64,000 nucleotides of DNA from Amycolatopsis albispora (GTDB lineage Bacteria; Actinomycetota; Actinomycetes; Mycobacteriales; Pseudonocardiaceae). Below the pieces are notes generated by a model, which saw only the letters and a program-made list of their open reading frames with translations, did not search any database and was not told the origin of the DNA. Positions 51,837-60,955 of this stretch are shown piece after piece. The stretch is taken from the NCBI RefSeq assembly GCF_003312875.1, contig NZ_CP015163.1, positions 5,456,001 to 5,520,000 on the forward strand. Reading direction: 5' to 3'. Within the stretch, counting starts at the first letter, position 1. Each line of letters opens with the position of its first letter. A program made the position numbers and the translations under genes.

Positions 51837-52543
51837 CCCGCACGGGCCGGGACCAGCGACCGCACCCAGTCGGCCACCGCCGGCGCGTCCGGAGTGTCCA
51901 CAAGGGACTGCGTGATCACCGGCAGCTCACCGCGCATCCGGTGCGCGTCGGCGGTCATCACCGCCATGTCCGCGCCGACCAGGTGCGCGATGTCGATCTT
52001 GTTGATCACCAGCAGGTCCGCCGTGGTGACGCCGGGACCGCCCTTGCGCGGCACCTTGTCACCCCCGGCGACGTCGACCACAAACACCTGGCTGTCGGCC
52101 AGCCCGCGGCTGAACACCGCGGTCAGGTTGTCCCCACCGCTTTCGATGATGATCAGGTCGAGCCCGGGGAAACGCTCCTCCAGCCGTTCGGCGGCGTCGA
52201 GGTTCGCGGTGATGTCGTCGCGGATCGCGGTGTGCGGGCAGGCGCCGGTCTGCACGGCCTCGATCCGCGCCGGGTCGAGCACCCCGGCCCGGCGCAGGAA
52301 GTCGGCGTCCTCGGTGGTGTAGATGTCGTTGGTCACCACCGCCAGGTTCAGCTCGTCGCCGAGCGCCCGGCACAACGCGGCGACCAGCGCGGTCTTGCCG
52401 CTGCCGACCGGGCCGCCGATGCCGATCCGGTACGGCCGCCCGTCCATCGACGCGGCCGGGAACTGGTCCGGTTCGGTGGCGGTGGGATCGAAGTTGACCG
52501 GGTGCACGTGGCCGTGCCCGTGGCCATGACCTTCAGCTGGCAA
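51833..52543 (-). CDS. ureG: Urease accessory GTPase UreG
   Basis: 236-residue SIMIBI GTPase that delivers nickel to urease. It has a His-rich N-terminus ([11 protein letters not shown], residues 5-15) that can hold Ni, the P-loop [18 protein letters not shown], the nickel site ACPHT, and [20 protein letters not shown]. The start is a TTG at 52543 that lies inside the ureF end (11-bp overlap) with GAGGTG upstream. Full-length and apparently functional. Confidence 0.94.
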   Translation of the reverse strand: MPAEGHGHGHGHVHPVNFDPTATEPDQFPAASMDGRPYRIGIGGPVGSGKTALVAALCRALGDELNLAVVTNDIYTTEDADFLRRAGVLDPARIEAVQTGACPHTAIRDDITANLDAAERLEERFPGLDLIIIESGGDNLTAVFSRGLADSQVFVVDVAGGDKVPRKGGPGVTTADLLVINKIDIAHLVGADMAVMTADAHRMRGELPVITQSLVDTPDAPAVADWVRSLVPARAG

Positions 52544-53198
52544 AGAGACGCACCTCTTCCTTGTGTCCGCGCCAATGCGCTTCGGCGAGCAGGTCCAGCG
52601 CCGGCGCGCCCGGCGCCGGGAGTTCGGCGGGGTGCTCCCCCGCGACCGAGGCCGCCGCTTCGGCGACCGCGTGGAGTTCCCCGGACAGCCTGGCCACCAC
52701 GGCGTTCACCACGAAGGGGTCGAGCCCGAGCAGGCGGACCGCCGCGCTCGCCGGTCCGCTGACCGCGAGATAGGCGACCGCCAGCGCGGCGTCGAGCGGG
52801 GTGCCGCCGGCGATCCCGGTCAGCGCGCCGACCGCGATCGGGTGGTGCGGGCGCGGGGTGACGCGCAGGAGTTCGTCCAGCACCGGCGACGGCCAGGCGA
52901 CCTTGCCCGCGCGCACCGTGCCACGACCCTGCGCGCGCGAGGATTCCCGTTGTGCGGAGGACGGAGTGCGGGCGTCCAGTTCGGTGTCCAGCAGCGCCCA
53001 GTCCGACTGGCGGCACGCCGCCGCGGCGAACGAGGCGGCCAGCGCGCCCGCGGTGTGCAACCGTCCACTGAGGAACGAAGGCAGGTCGCGCTCGGTGCGG
53101 ACCAGTTTGCGCACCACGGTTTCCTCCAGTCCGCCGGAGTGCACGTGACCACCGCCGGGGAAGCGGGAGTCGGCCATGATCAGCGCGGAAACGTCCAT
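52533..53198 (-). CDS. ureF: Urease accessory protein UreF
   Basis: 221-residue chaperone that couples UreD and UreG and gates nickel transfer. [18 protein letters not shown] is the conserved N-terminal block (the family motif GxxxHSxGLE). It starts at the base shared with the ureC stop (TGATG) and overlaps ureG by 11 bp, so translation is tightly coupled. Its length fits the family. Confidence 0.9.
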   Translation of the reverse strand: MDVSALIMADSRFPGGGHVHSGGLEETVVRKLVRTERDLPSFLSGRLHTAGALAASFAAAACRQSDWALLDTELDARTPSSAQRESSRAQGRGTVRAGKVAWPSPVLDELLRVTPRPHHPIAVGALTGIAGGTPLDAALAVAYLAVSGPASAAVRLLGLDPFVVNAVVARLSGELHAVAEAAASVAGEHPAELPAPGAPALDLLAEAHWRGHKEEVRLFAS

Positions 53199-54916
53199 CA
53201 GAACAGGAAGTACCGTTGTGCCATGGGCAGTTCGGTGACCGGCTGGGGCTCGATCAGGTCACCGTCCACGTAGACCGCGAAGCTGTCCGGCTCCACCCGG
53301 ATGTCCGGCAACGCGTCGTTGAGCACCATGTCCGCCTTGCCACGACGACGGGTGTTCGCCACCGGCACCACCCCGCTGGTCAGCCGCAGCCGCTCCGCGA
53401 TCCCGGCGTCGATCGCTTCTCCCGCCACAAAAGTCAGGCTGGTTTCGGCGGCGACCACCGGTGACGCACCGAACATCGGCCGGGCCAGCACCGGCTGCGG
53501 GGTCGGGATGGACGCGTTGGCGTCACCCATCGCCGCCCAGGCCGCGAACCCGCCCTTGAGCACCACGTGCGGCCGCACGCCGAAGAACTTCGGCTCCCAC
53601 AGCACCAGGTCGGCGAGCTTGCCGACCTCCACCGAACCGATCTCGGCTTCCATGCCGTGCGCGATCGCCGGATTGATCGTGTACTTGGCGACATAACGAC
53701 GCGCACGCAGGTTGTCCGCCGCGCCGTCGCCCGGCAGCGCACCGCGGCGCCGCTTCATCACGTGCGCGGTCTGCCAGGTCCGGATGACCACCTCGCCGAT
53801 CCGGCCCATCGCCTGGGAATCCGAGCTCATCATGGAAATCGCGCCCAGGTCGTGCAGCACGTCCTCGGCGGCGATGGTGGTCGGCCGGATGCGGCTCTCG
53901 GCGAAGGCGAGGTCCTCGGGCACCGACGGGTTGAGGTGGTGGCAGACCACCAGCATGTCGAGGTGCTCGTCGAGGGTGTTGGCGGTGTGCGGGCGGGTCG
54001 GGTTGGTCGACGACGGCAGGATGTTCGGCAGCCCGGCCACCTGGATGATGTCCGGCGCGTGCCCGCCGCCGGCGCCCTCGGTGTGGTACGCGTTGATCGA
54101 CCGCCCGCCAATGGCGTCCACAGTGGACTCCAGGAACCCGGCCTCGTTCAGCGTGTCGGTGTGGATCGCCACCTGGACCCCGGATTCGTCCGCCACGGTC
54201 AGGCAGGCGTCGATGGCGGCCGGGGTGCTGCCCCAGTCCTCGTGCAGCTTGAACCCGCCCGCCCCGGCGGCGAGCTGCTCACGCAGCGCCTCGGTGCGCA
54301 CGGTGTTCCCCTTGCCCAGCAGCAGAACGTTGATCGGCAACTGGTCCATCGCCCGCAGCATGCGCCCGAGGTTCCAGGCGCCGGGCGTGACCGTGGTGGC
54401 CTTGCTGCCCTCCGCCGGGCCGGTGCCGCCGCCGACCAGCGTGGTCAGCCCGGCGGCCAGCGCGGTGTCCACCAGCTGCGGGCAGATGAAGTGCACGTGG
54501 CAGTCGATGCCACCGGCGGTCAGGATCTTCCCGTTGCCCGCCAGCACTTCCGTGGCCGGGCCGATGACCAGCGCCGGGTCCACGCCGTCCATGGTGTCGG
54601 GGTTCCCGGCCTTGCCGATGCCGACGATCCGGCCGTCGCGCACCCCGACGTCGGCCTTGACCACACCCCAGTGGTCGAGCACCACCACGCCGGTGATCAC
54701 CAGGTCGGGCGCGCCCTCGGCGCGGGTGGCCATGCCCTGGCCCATCGACTCGCGGATCACCTTGCCGCCGCCGAAGAGCACCTCGTCACCGGAGGCCGCG
54801 CCCATGCTGCGGTCCTCGGTGACCTCGATCAGCAGGTCGGTGTCGGCCAGCCGGATGCGGTCGCCGACGGTCGGCCCGAACAGCTCGGCGTAGCGCTCGC
54901 GGTCGATCTGGGGCAC
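53198..54916 (-). CDS. ureC: Urease catalytic subunit alpha
   Basis: 572-residue catalytic subunit hydrolysing urea to ammonia and carbamate at a dinickel centre. The N-terminus [20 protein letters not shown] is followed by the first metal His pair in [12 protein letters not shown], the carbamylated Lys in [33 protein letters not shown] and the flap His region [15 protein letters not shown]. All key residues appear intact. The GTG at 54916 has AAGGA upstream and lies 2 bp after ureB. Confidence 0.96.
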   Translation of the reverse strand: MPQIDRERYAELFGPTVGDRIRLADTDLLIEVTEDRSMGAASGDEVLFGGGKVIRESMGQGMATRAEGAPDLVITGVVVLDHWGVVKADVGVRDGRIVGIGKAGNPDTMDGVDPALVIGPATEVLAGNGKILTAGGIDCHVHFICPQLVDTALAAGLTTLVGGGTGPAEGSKATTVTPGAWNLGRMLRAMDQLPINVLLLGKGNTVRTEALREQLAAGAGGFKLHEDWGSTPAAIDACLTVADESGVQVAIHTDTLNEAGFLESTVDAIGGRSINAYHTEGAGGGHAPDIIQVAGLPNILPSSTNPTRPHTANTLDEHLDMLVVCHHLNPSVPEDLAFAESRIRPTTIAAEDVLHDLGAISMMSSDSQAMGRIGEVVIRTWQTAHVMKRRRGALPGDGAADNLRARRYVAKYTINPAIAHGMEAEIGSVEVGKLADLVLWEPKFFGVRPHVVLKGGFAAWAAMGDANASIPTPQPVLARPMFGASPVVAAETSLTFVAGEAIDAGIAERLRLTSGVVPVANTRRRGKADMVLNDALPDIRVEPDSFAVYVDGDLIEPQPVTELPMAQRYFLF

Positions 54917-54918
54917 GG

Positions 54919-55212
54919 TCAGTCCTTCCTGCGAAGTCCGGGCACCACACCACGACCGGCGATCGGTACCAGCGTGACCTCGCGTTCCACCCCCGGTTCG
55001 AAGCGCACCGAGGTGCCCGCCGGGATGTCGAGACGACGGCCGGCCGCCTGCTCTTTGTCGAAGTCGAGTGCCGGGTTGACCTCGGCGAAGTGGTAGTGCG
55101 AACCGACCTGCACCGGCCGGTCGCCGGTGTTGCGCACCCGCAGCGTCACCCGATCGCGCCCGGGGTTCAGCTCGACCGGCTGGTCGCCGGTGATGATCTC
55201 TCCTGGCCGCAT
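54919..55212 (-). CDS. ureB: Urease beta subunit
   Basis: 97-residue small structural subunit of urease. [20 protein letters not shown] and [20 protein letters not shown] are the family signatures, followed by [18 protein letters not shown]. It sits in the ureABC order typical of bacteria with separate gamma and beta chains. Two bases separate its stop from the ureC GTG. Confidence 0.95.
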   Translation of the reverse strand: MRPGEIITGDQPVELNPGRDRVTLRVRNTGDRPVQVGSHYHFAEVNPALDFDKEQAAGRRLDIPAGTSVRFEPGVEREVTLVPIAGRGVVPGLRRKD

Positions 55213-55224
55213 GCGCCGCGCTCC

Positions 55225-55527
55225 TTAGACGATCGGATCGTGCACGGTGACGAGCTTGGTGCCGTCCGGAAAAGTGGCTTCGACCTGCACCGAGTCGACC
55301 ATTTCCGCAATGCCGGGCTGCACCTGTTCCCGGCTGAGCACGGTCCGTCCGCTGGCCACCAGCTCGCTGACCGTCCGGCCGTCCCGGGCGCCTTCGAGCA
55401 CGTGGTCGGTGATCAGCGCGACGGCCTCCGGGTAGTTCAGCTTCACCCCGCGCTCCAGCCGCCGTCGTGCCACGTCCGCGGCCACGTGGACCAGCAGCTT
55501 GTCCCGTTCCTGCGGCGAGAGGTGCAT
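55225..55527 (-). CDS. ureA: Urease gamma subunit
   Basis: 100-residue small subunit. [40 protein letters not shown] and [20 protein letters not shown] are diagnostic. It is the first gene of ureABCFGD. TAAACC lies 7 nt before the ATG, so the operon may start with a leaderless message. No nickel transporter or urea channel gene accompanies the operon. Confidence 0.95.
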   Translation of the reverse strand: MHLSPQERDKLLVHVAADVARRRLERGVKLNYPEAVALITDHVLEGARDGRTVSELVASGRTVLSREQVQPGIAEMVDSVQVEATFPDGTKLVTVHDPIV

Positions 55528-55771
55528 GGCTAGAGGTTTATCACCGGTCCCCCGGCCGTGCGCGTTCTGGAAACACAGGATTTACGCGGCCGACACCCGA
55601 TGGTCTGAATCGTTCTCGTAATCGTGACCGAAACCACGACTTCTTTCGATTGATCCGAGACCGTGACAGGAGGATGGTTTGTCCATCGCGCGCTGGGGCG
55701 CAAGTGCCGTCCCCTGACGCGCCACGCACGCCAAATCATTCGGGGAACGCGCATCGAAAGGTTCCACTCAA

Positions 55772-56920
55772 GTGACGACAGCGCCGGTATCACCAGCACC
55801 CGCACCTGCGGACGAAACGGACGACGGCTTCCGCCCGGGGCTGGAAGGCGTGGTCGCCTTCCGGACCGAAATCGCCGAACCGGATCGTGACGGCGGCGCC
55901 CTGCGCTACCGCGGGGTGGACATCGAGGACCTGGCCGGCAAGGTCACCTTCGGCGACGTCTGGGGCCTGCTGGTCGACGGCCGCTTCGGCCAGGGCCTGC
56001 CGCCCGCGGAGGCCTTCCCGATCCCGGTGCACACCGGCGACGTCCGCGTCGACGTGCAGGCCGCGCTGGCCATGCTCGCGCCGATCTGGGGTTACCAGCC
56101 GCTGCTGGACATCACCGACGAAGAGGCCCGTGACCAGCTGGCCCGCGCCTCGGTGATGGCCCTGTCCTACGTCGCGCAGTCCGCGCGCGGGATCGGGCAG
56201 CCCGCGGTGCCGCAGTCGCGCGTCGACGAGGCTGCCACGATCACCGAGCGGTTCATGGTCCGCTGGCGCGGCGAGCCGGATCCCGCGCACGTCAAGGCCG
56301 TGGACGCGTACTGGGTTTCGGCCGCCGAGCACGGGCTGAACGCCTCCACCTTCACCGCCCGCGTGATCGCGTCGACCGGCGCGGACGTGGCGGCGGCGAT
56401 GTCGGGCGCGATCGGCGCGATGTCCGGGCCGCTGCACGGTGGCGCGCCCGCGCGCGTGCTGCCGATGATCGCCGAGGCCGAGCGCACCGGCGACGCGCGT
56501 GCCGTGGTCAAGGGCATTCTCGACCGCAAGGAGCGGCTGATGGGCTTCGGGCACCGGGTCTACCGGGCCGAGGACCCGCGGGCCCGCGTGCTGCGCCGGA
56601 CCTGCCAGGAGCTGGGCGCCGAGCGGTATGAGGTGGCCGCCGCGCTGGAGCAGGCCGCGCTGACCGAGCTGCGTGAACGCCGCCCCGACCGCGCGATCGA
56701 GACGAACGTGGAGTTCTGGGCCGCGGTCATTCTCGACTTCGCGCAGGTCCCGCTGCACATGATGCCCGCGATGTTCAGCTCGGCGCGCACCGCCGGCTGG
56801 GCCGCGCACATCCTGGAGCAGAAGAAGACCGGCCGCCTGGTGCGCCCGTCGGCCAAGTACGTCGGCCCCGGCCCGCGTCAGCCGGAAGAGGTCGAAGGCT
56901 GGGCCTCGCTGAACCGGTAG
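55772..56920 (+). CDS. citA: Second citrate synthase (CitA type)
   Basis: 382-residue citrate or 2-methylcitrate synthase-like enzyme without the N-terminal extension of GltA. Motifs are LEGVVAFRTEIAEPDRDGGA, GALRYRGVDIEDLA, AIGAMSGPLHGGAPARVLPM, LMGFGHRVYRAEDPRARVL and FWAAVILDFAQVPLHMMPAM. It resembles the actinobacterial CitA paralogue. It begins at GTG with AAAGG 10 nt upstream. The final G of its stop codon is the first base of structured element B. An NADH- or propionate-linked role cannot be resolved from sequence. Confidence 0.92.
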   Translation: MTTAPVSPAPAPADETDDGFRPGLEGVVAFRTEIAEPDRDGGALRYRGVDIEDLAGKVTFGDVWGLLVDGRFGQGLPPAEAFPIPVHTGDVRVDVQAALAMLAPIWGYQPLLDITDEEARDQLARASVMALSYVAQSARGIGQPAVPQSRVDEAATITERFMVRWRGEPDPAHVKAVDAYWVSAAEHGLNASTFTARVIASTGADVAAAMSGAIGAMSGPLHGGAPARVLPMIAEAERTGDARAVVKGILDRKERLMGFGHRVYRAEDPRARVLRRTCQELGAERYEVAAALEQAALTELRERRPDRAIETNVEFWAAVILDFAQVPLHMMPAMFSSARTAGWAAHILEQKKTGRLVRPSAKYVGPGPRQPEEVEGWASLNR

Positions 56921-57032
56921 GGAGGTCGCGCCGGTCAACGGAGGGAGGCGCGACGGGCCGCCCAGCGGCACGGCGTGTCTTCCTCCGTTGACCGGCTCAA
57001 CGGCGACCTCCCCGCCTCGCCGGAGGCGAGGC
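56920..57032 (+). repeat. Structured repeat element, copy B (beside citA)
   Basis: Same architecture as copy A: P1 of 10 bp (56920-56929 with 57003-57012), P2 of 23 bp with G-U pairs (56930-56952 with 56974-56996), cap hairpin GCCGC-CCA-GCGGC (56957-56969), a 6-nt 3' junction, one spacer base, and P4 of 8 bp (57014-57021 with 57025-57032, loop GGA). Helix differences from copy A are paired compensating changes. It overlaps the citA stop by one base and the 3' end of the TetR gene. Function unknown. Confidence 0.75.
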
Positions 57033-57638
57033 AAAAGACACAGTAGCCGGGTCGTGAGTGGCGGTCACGGTCAGCATCGCGACGAGCTGGTCCACCAGCC
57101 AGGTGTCCAGCTCGTCGCGCGGCAGCGCGCCCTCCTGCAGCCAGCTCAGCAGGGTGCCTTCGACCACCGCCGTCCAGCAGCGCAGGGTGACCAGCAGCAG
57201 CGGTGACGGCTCGGCCACCCCCAGCTCGGCGAGGATCAGCTCGACCGCGCGGTTGCGGACCTGGTCCACCAGCGCCTCGGTTTCCGAGGTGGCGATCACG
57301 GATCCGCTGCGCAGCAGGGCGATGTAACCGGCGCGGTACTCATCGGCCACCGCGATCAGGCCGCGCACCACCGCGCGCAACCGGTCCAGCGGCTCGCCTT
57401 CCGCGTCCACCGCGAGCCGGTCGATCAGGCCGTCGGTGACCGTGCGCAGCGCGGCCACCTGGAGTTCGCGGATGCTGGAGAAGTAGCGGTAGAACAGCGG
57501 ACGCGAGACGTCGGCGCGCGCCGCGATGTCGTCCACCGAGACGCGTTCGGGCGGGCTGGTGCTGAACAGGTCGAGCGCCGCGGCGATCAGGTCGTCGCGA
57601 CGCGCTTCGCGCGACATGCGCCGGGGTTTGCGGGTCAC
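56997..57638 (-). CDS. TetR-family regulator coupled to the EphD-like gene
   Basis: 213 residues. The HTH region is DDLIAAALDLFSTSPPERVS, then ADVSRPLFYRYFSSIRELQV. The C-terminal domain contains EALVDQVRNRAVELILAELG. It starts at GTG 57638, overlapping the stop of the upstream fusion enzyme gene (GTGA). The last 11 or so residues (ASPPARRGGRR) are encoded by structured element B, so the natural C-terminus seems to have been replaced by element sequence. It likely binds the GACA-CTC-TGTC site at 59360. Confidence 0.88.
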   Translation of the reverse strand: MTRKPRRMSREARRDDLIAAALDLFSTSPPERVSVDDIAARADVSRPLFYRYFSSIRELQVAALRTVTDGLIDRLAVDAEGEPLDRLRAVVRGLIAVADEYRAGYIALLRSGSVIATSETEALVDQVRNRAVELILAELGVAEPSPLLLVTLRCWTAVVEGTLLSWLQEGALPRDELDTWLVDQLVAMLTVTATHDPATVSFASPPARRGGRR

Positions 57639-59347
57639 CTCGGGGTGAGGTCCAGCCGGGCCGCGGCCCGCAGCACGCCCGGGGTCAGCCTGGACAGCGC
57701 GAGCGCCGCCTTCGCCTCCGGTGTGGACGGTGCGACCGCCGCGTTCTTCTCCACGGCGCGCAGGATATCGCGCGCCACCTTCTCCGGGCCGAAGCTCCGC
57801 TTCGCGTACAGGCTGCTGCTCTTGCGCTGCCGTCGGCGCTGCTCGACCTCGTCCACGCCGACGAACCGGGTCCGGTCGGTGATGCCGGTGTTGACGATGC
57901 CGGGGCAGATGGCGGTCACCGCGATCCGTTCCGGCGCCAGTTCCGCGCGCAGGCATTCGCTCAGCATCAGCACGGCGGCCTTCGAGGTGGAATACGCGGG
58001 CAGGATCTTCGACGGCACGTACGCCGCCATCGACGCCAGGTTCACGATGTGGCCGCCCTCGCCGCGTTCCACCAGCTGTTCGGCGAAGGCGCGGCAGCCG
58101 TGGATCACGCCCCACAGGTTCACGTCGAGCACGCGTTCCCAGTCGTCCACGCCGGTGTCGAGGAACGGGCCGGACATGCCGATGCCCGCGTTGTTCACCA
58201 CGATGTCCGGCACGCCGTGCTCGGCACGCACGGCCTTCGCGAAGGCGTGCACCGCTTCCCCGTCTGCGGAGTCCACTGTGTACTCGTGCCCGCGGACCAG
58301 TTTCGCGGTCTCCGCGGCGGCCTTGGCGTTGACGTCGGTGACCACCACCTCGGCACCTTCACCGGCGAAGGCCAGCGCGGTGGCGCGGCCGATCCCGCTG
58401 CCCGCGCCGGTCACCACCACCAGCTGGTGCGCGAACCGGCCGCGTCCGTCGGTGCGCACCCGCGCCCGCGCGAGCGACCGCGGTTCCGGCGCGCCTTCGA
58501 CGTGCTCGATGAGTTCGGTGGCCGCACGGGCGATCAGCTTCGGCTTCGACCGCACCACCCAGTGGGAGCCGGTGATCCGCCGGACCCGCAGGTCCGGCAC
58601 CCAGCGCTCGATCTCGGTCTGCAGCGGGGTGCTGACAAAGCCGTCACCGGTCGGGGCGAGCACCTGCACCGGCATGCTCGCCGGCCGCGGCGCCGGGCGG
58701 CCGAGGCGCGACAGCATGTTCGCGCGGTAGAGCTGGAGCCCGTGGACGCCGTCGGACACCGCGGGCGCGGTCTCGGCCGGTTCCATCCTGGCGATCAGCT
58801 TGCGCATCAACCCGGTGCGCCACAACAACTCCGGCAGCACCGGAAGCTGGAAGGCGGTGATGTACTGCGAATGCAACAGCTGGTTGAGGGCGTTGCGCAG
58901 GCGCCTGGGCGTGGGGCGGGTCAGCTGCGCGCGGAACCAGGCGCCCGCGTGGTCGAGGCTGGGGCCGGAGATCGAGGTGAACGAGGCGATCCGGCCGGGT
59001 GCCCAGTCGCCGGTCACCGCGTGCCAGGCCTGGATGGAGCCCCAGTCGTGGGCGAGCAGGTGCACCGGGGCGTCCGGGCTGACCTCGTCGGCGACCGCGG
59101 CGAGGTCGGCGGCGAGCTGGTCGAGGCGGTAGGCGCGGCGGGCCTTCGGCTTGTCCGAGTCACCCGCGCCACGGACGTCGTAGACCACCACGCGGTAGAG
59201 CCCGCGCAGCTCGGCGGCGACCGGGTCCCACAGCGAGCTGTTGTCCGGATAGCCGTGCACCGCCAGCACCACCGGGGCATCCGCGGGACCGGACTCCCGC
59301 ACCGAGAGCCGCACGCCGTCGCTGGCCGTCACCCACTTGTGAGACAT
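57635..59347 (-). CDS. ephD: EphD-like fusion: alpha/beta hydrolase plus short-chain dehydrogenase
   Basis: 570 residues with two enzymes in one chain. Residues 1-290 form an epoxide-hydrolase-type alpha/beta hydrolase (LAVHGYPDNSSLWDPV, DVRGAGDSDKP, and nucleophile Asp in LLAHDWGSIQAWH). Residues 305-570 form an SDR (VVTGAGSGIGRATALAFAGE, NNAGIG, and YSTSK catalytic Tyr/Lys). This matches mycobacterial EphD (Rv2214c), linked there to mycolic acid or epoxy-lipid metabolism. Its role in a presumably mycolate-free relative is open. Likely leaderless (TAACAT 6 nt upstream). Confidence 0.9.
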   Translation of the reverse strand: MSHKWVTASDGVRLSVRESGPADAPVVLAVHGYPDNSSLWDPVAAELRGLYRVVVYDVRGAGDSDKPKARRAYRLDQLAADLAAVADEVSPDAPVHLLAHDWGSIQAWHAVTGDWAPGRIASFTSISGPSLDHAGAWFRAQLTRPTPRRLRNALNQLLHSQYITAFQLPVLPELLWRTGLMRKLIARMEPAETAPAVSDGVHGLQLYRANMLSRLGRPAPRPASMPVQVLAPTGDGFVSTPLQTEIERWVPDLRVRRITGSHWVVRSKPKLIARAATELIEHVEGAPEPRSLARARVRTDGRGRFAHQLVVVTGAGSGIGRATALAFAGEGAEVVVTDVNAKAAAETAKLVRGHEYTVDSADGEAVHAFAKAVRAEHGVPDIVVNNAGIGMSGPFLDTGVDDWERVLDVNLWGVIHGCRAFAEQLVERGEGGHIVNLASMAAYVPSKILPAYSTSKAAVLMLSECLRAELAPERIAVTAICPGIVNTGITDRTRFVGVDEVEQRRRQRKSSSLYAKRSFGPEKVARDILRAVEKNAAVAPSTPEAKAALALSRLTPGVLRAAARLDLTPR

Positions 59348-59359
59348 CTCGTCATGTTA

Positions 59360-59370
59360 GACAGAGTGTC
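59360..59370. promoter_or_regulatory. Dyad in the EphD-like promoter
   Basis: GACA-GAG-TGTC (its complement reads GACA-CTC-TGTC), a short perfect inverted repeat just upstream of the -10 TAACAT. Flanking TTA suggests a longer TetR site. The coupled TetR (56997-57638) is the expected binder. Confidence 0.5.
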
Positions 59371-59376
59371 AGCAAG

Positions 59377-60891
59377 TCAGCCATCCCTCTTGCGGAGGAG
59401 GCTGATGCCGGTCCAGACGGTGTCAACGAGGAAGATCAGGCACCAGATGCGGCCCGCGTTGAGCAGCCAGTGGCCGCTGTCGTTGAGGATGAAGTGGAGA
59501 TCGTCGCTGCCCAGGGCGGCGACGGGCCAGCTGTACCCGGCGATGGCCAGCACGACCTGCGCGATGGTGAAGATGGCGGCGTGAATGGCCCAGTTGCGCC
59601 AGCCCGCACCCCGCTTCGGTGGCGCCTCGGGTTTTTCGGGTTCATCCACCTCGCTGGACACGAATGTGGCTTTCGGGGCGTTTTCCGCCCCGAAAGCCAC
59701 ATTCGGGTCATCCGGAACGTCGTTCCGGAGCCGGTCAGCTTCCACCGGGCGGTCGAGCACACCCACCTTCGCCACCGCGCCCGGTACCAGCAAAGACGTG
59801 ACCAGCAGCAGGCCCGCCGCCCCCAGGCAGGCCATCCACCAGCCGTCGCCCGCGGAGTAGAGCAGGCCGGCGGTGAACGTGCCGATCGTCGCGCCGAGCA
59901 GGGTGGCGCCCTCGTAGATCCCCATGCCGCGCCCCAGGCTGACCCCGGCCGCCTCGGCGACGATGGCCTGCTCGACCGGCACCGCCGCGGCGAACGCGAC
60001 CGCCGACAACACCCACAGCACCGCGATCACCGGCGGGTTCGGCGCGAACGACAACGCGGCGGCGAACAACGCGCTGCTCACCATCGCCAGCGACAGCACC
60101 ATCCGCCGCCCGAGCCGCCGCACCACGCGGTGCAGGTGGTCCGGCAGCAGGCTGTAGACGATGAACCCGGGCAGGAACACGGCCGCGATCTCGCCGAGTT
60201 CCAGCTGGTGCCCGCGCTGCAGGTGCATCAGCAGCAGCAACGCGACGCCCGCCTCGGCGAGCGCGGTGACCACGACGAGCCCGAGCATCGGCCACATCCG
60301 GCCGCCCAGTTCGCGGAACTTCGGCGCGTCATCCGGTACCGGTGTCCCCCGTGGCGAGGCCACCAGCACCACCGCCGCGACCAGGCAGGCGACCGCGCCG
60401 AGCGCAAAAACCCCGCGGTAGTCGATGCGCGCGACAAGCGTCATCGCCGCGACGAAGGCGATCCAGGTACCCGTGCCTTCCGCGGCGAAGAGCTTGCTGA
60501 ACGCGCCGTCGTCGTCACGGAGCCCTTCACCGGCCCGCGCCCGCAACGCGACCCAGAACAACGCGCCACCGGCACCGCCGAGCACCGCCGCCACGTAGGC
60601 GTACGCCATCACCGGCGTCACCGCGTACACCACAAAGGACAGTCCATAGAGGACAGCGCCGACCGCGGCCAGCCTGCCGCGGTCGAACCGGTCGGCCAGC
60701 GCGCCGGCCACCGGCCGCACGGCGAACGAAACGAGCGTCTCCAGCGCGGTCAGCGCGCCGACCTCGGCCGCCGACGCGGCCAGGTGACTGCCCGCCCACA
60801 GCGGCAGGAAGAAGTCCAGCACCTCGGCCGGGCCCTTGGTCAGCCCGGCCGCCAGGCGGGTGCGCTCGGCGGATTTCGCCACGGAAGTCAT
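59377..60891 (-). CDS. MFS transporter with C-terminal membrane extension interrupted by a palindromic element
   Basis: 504 residues. Residues 1-385 are an MFS core of about 12 helices (PVAGALADRFDRGRLAAVGA is motif A). Residues 396-413 (about DDPNVAFGAENAPKATFV) are encoded by palindromic repeat copy 7, which is in frame. Residues 420-504 add two more hydrophobic segments (WAIHAAIFTIAQVVLAIAGY and the region around LNAGRIWCLIFLVDTVWTGI). The C-terminal part could be a once-separate small membrane gene joined by the repeat. The start at 60891 has GGGACGGG upstream. It probably exports a drug-like compound under the divergent TetR. Confidence 0.82.
   Translation of the reverse strand: MTSVAKSAERTRLAAGLTKGPAEVLDFFLPLWAGSHLAASAAEVGALTALETLVSFAVRPVAGALADRFDRGRLAAVGAVLYGLSFVVYAVTPVMAYAYVAAVLGGAGGALFWVALRARAGEGLRDDDGAFSKLFAAEGTGTWIAFVAAMTLVARIDYRGVFALGAVACLVAAVVLVASPRGTPVPDDAPKFRELGGRMWPMLGLVVVTALAEAGVALLLLMHLQRGHQLELGEIAAVFLPGFIVYSLLPDHLHRVVRRLGRRMVLSLAMVSSALFAAALSFAPNPPVIAVLWVLSAVAFAAAVPVEQAIVAEAAGVSLGRGMGIYEGATLLGATIGTFTAGLLYSAGDGWWMACLGAAGLLLVTSLLVPGAVAKVGVLDRPVEADRLRNDVPDDPNVAFGAENAPKATFVSSEVDEPEKPEAPPKRGAGWRNWAIHAAIFTIAQVVLAIAGYSWPVAALGSDDLHFILNDSGHWLLNAGRIWCLIFLVDTVWTGISLLRKRDG
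59656..59710. repeat. Palindromic repeat copy 7, inside a coding region
   Basis: Arms 59661-59680 and 59686-59705 pair perfectly over 20 bp around the loop TTTTC; the outermost bases of the right side have diverged (CGGGTCA instead of CGTGTCC). On the coding strand it is read through in frame as PNVAFGAENAPKATFVSS. It is the same sequence family as the intergenic copies. Confidence 0.93.
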
Positions 60892-60906
60892 TACCCGTCC
60901 CCCTGT

Positions 60907-60930
60907 TTGAGAATACGACTGTATCCTAAA
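60907..60930. promoter_or_regulatory. TetR-type operator between TetR and MFS genes
   Basis: Imperfect dyad TTGAGAATAC-GACT-GTATCCTAAA in the 64-bp gap of the divergent pair; eight of ten arm positions pair. It is placed to control both genes. Confidence 0.55.
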
Positions 60931-60955
60931 CCCGGCGTCCAGGTACGGTGGCGGC

